DNA from: an uncultured Solirubrobacteraceae bacterium
GTDB taxonomy: Bacteria > Actinomycetota > Thermoleophilia > Solirubrobacterales > Solirubrobacteraceae
Direction of reading: 5' to 3'
Assembly: GCA_902806215.1 (NCBI GenBank)
Contig: CADCVT010000316.1
Span: forward strand, 1-11,292
DNA length: 11,292 nucleotides
The notes under the pieces were generated by a model. The model worked only from the letters and a program-made list of their open reading frames with translations, searched no databases and was not told where the DNA came from. Positions 10,854-11,292 of the stretch are shown in pieces. Each line of letters starts with the position of its first letter. The first letter of the stretch is position 1. Made by a program: the position numbers and the translations under genes.

Positions 10854-11292
10854 CTAGGCGGGCCGCGGCGACGCCGCGAGATCCAGCACGCGCCCGACCA
10901 GCTCCTCGAACGCGATGCCGGCCGCGTCGGCGGCCATCGGCAGGAGCGACGTGTCGGTCAGCCCGGGAACCGGGTTGACCTCGAGCAGCTGGAGGTCGTC
11001 GCTGTCGCGGTCGCACATGAGGTCGACGCGGGCGAAGCCCGTGCAGCCGAGCAGCCGGTAGGCGTCGACCGCGAGCTGCTGGGCCCGAGCGGTGACGCTG
11101 TCCGAGACGTCCGCGGGGCAGACGTAGTCGGTGCGCCCGATCTCGTAGCGCGCGGCGAAGTCGTAGAACGCCTCCTCGGTCGGAACCGCCTCGACGACCG
11201 GCAGCGCCTCGCCGTCGAGCACGGAGACGGCGAGATCGCGGCCGCGGACGTGGCGCTCGAGCAGGACCTTGTCGCCATAGGAGAACGCCGCG
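10854..11292 (-). CDS. D-alanine-D-alanine ligase family protein, C-terminal part (cut by window edge)
   Basis: The 145 visible residues are the C-terminal part of an ATP-grasp ligase; the 5' end lies beyond the right edge. The frame is open to the edge, with no start codon needed inside. Visible blocks are VLLERHVRGRDLAVSVLDG (ATP-binding part), YDFAARYEIGRTDYVCPA, ARVDLMCD (metal or substrate Asp), and LEVNPVPGLTDTSLLP, the signature of D-Ala-D-Ala ligases with the Mg-binding Glu and Asn. Such enzymes make the D-Ala-D-Ala dipeptide for peptidoglycan in the cytoplasm. LEVNPVPG in place of the usual LEVNTxPG is a small deviation. A related ATP-grasp peptide ligase with another substrate cannot be excluded from this part alone, so no symbol is given. 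The TAG stop is convergent with the bifunctional nuclease gene. Confidence 0.85.
   Translation of the reverse strand, partial: AAFSYGDKVLLERHVRGRDLAVSVLDGEALPVVEAVPTEEAFYDFAARYEIGRTDYVCPADVSDSVTARAQQLAVDAYRLLGCTGFARVDLMCDRDSDDLQLLEVNPVPGLTDTSLLPMAADAAGIAFEELVGRVLDLAASPRPA

Overview
The window is the chromosomal replication-origin neighbourhood of a high-GC bacterium. The gene set and order fit Actinomycetota: dnaA-dnaN-recF-dciA-gyrB on one side and rpmH-rnpA-yidD-yidC-khpB(jag)-rsmG-parA-parB on the other. DciA is present in place of DnaC, start codons are often GTG or TTG, the -10 hexamers are TAnnnT and several starts look leaderless. A deep-branching class such as Thermoleophilia is my guess from the proteins. 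That placement is inference and could not be checked here.

Left arm (1-4847, all minus strand): dnaA (initiator), dnaN (sliding clamp), recF (gap repair), dciA (helicase loader) and the first 206 codons of gyrB, which runs off the left edge. Gaps are short from dnaN to dciA. A longer gap precedes gyrB, with a terminator-like hairpin in its leader.

Divergent region (4848-5060): about 210 bp separate dnaA from rpmH. Gene orientation flips here, as expected at a replication start. It holds a perfect inverted repeat and a long imperfect stem-loop, but no recognisable DnaA-box cluster and no AT-rich stretch. The only consensus-like DnaA boxes I found are a same-orientation pair inside recF.

Right arm (5061-10147, plus strand): rpmH (ribosomal protein L34), rnpA (RNase P protein), yidD and yidC (membrane protein insertion) and khpB are packed with 0-4 nt gaps or overlaps. 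Next comes a 135-residue protein with a LAGLIDADG-like motif that has lost its acidic residues. It is bracketed by two almost identical 29-bp repeats, each shaped like a parS site split by 13 bp. Then follow rsmG (16S rRNA methyltransferase), parA and parB (chromosome segregation), and a tRNA-Ile(GAT) that begins on the base after the parB stop, with its own terminator.

Right end: a bifunctional-nuclease (DUF151) family gene on the plus strand meets the 3' part of a D-alanine-D-alanine ligase-type ATP-grasp gene on the minus strand. Two related hairpins separate them. Most of the window is conserved housekeeping. The least explained part is the LAGLIDADG-like gene with its parS-like repeats, about 0.8 kb upstream of parAB.
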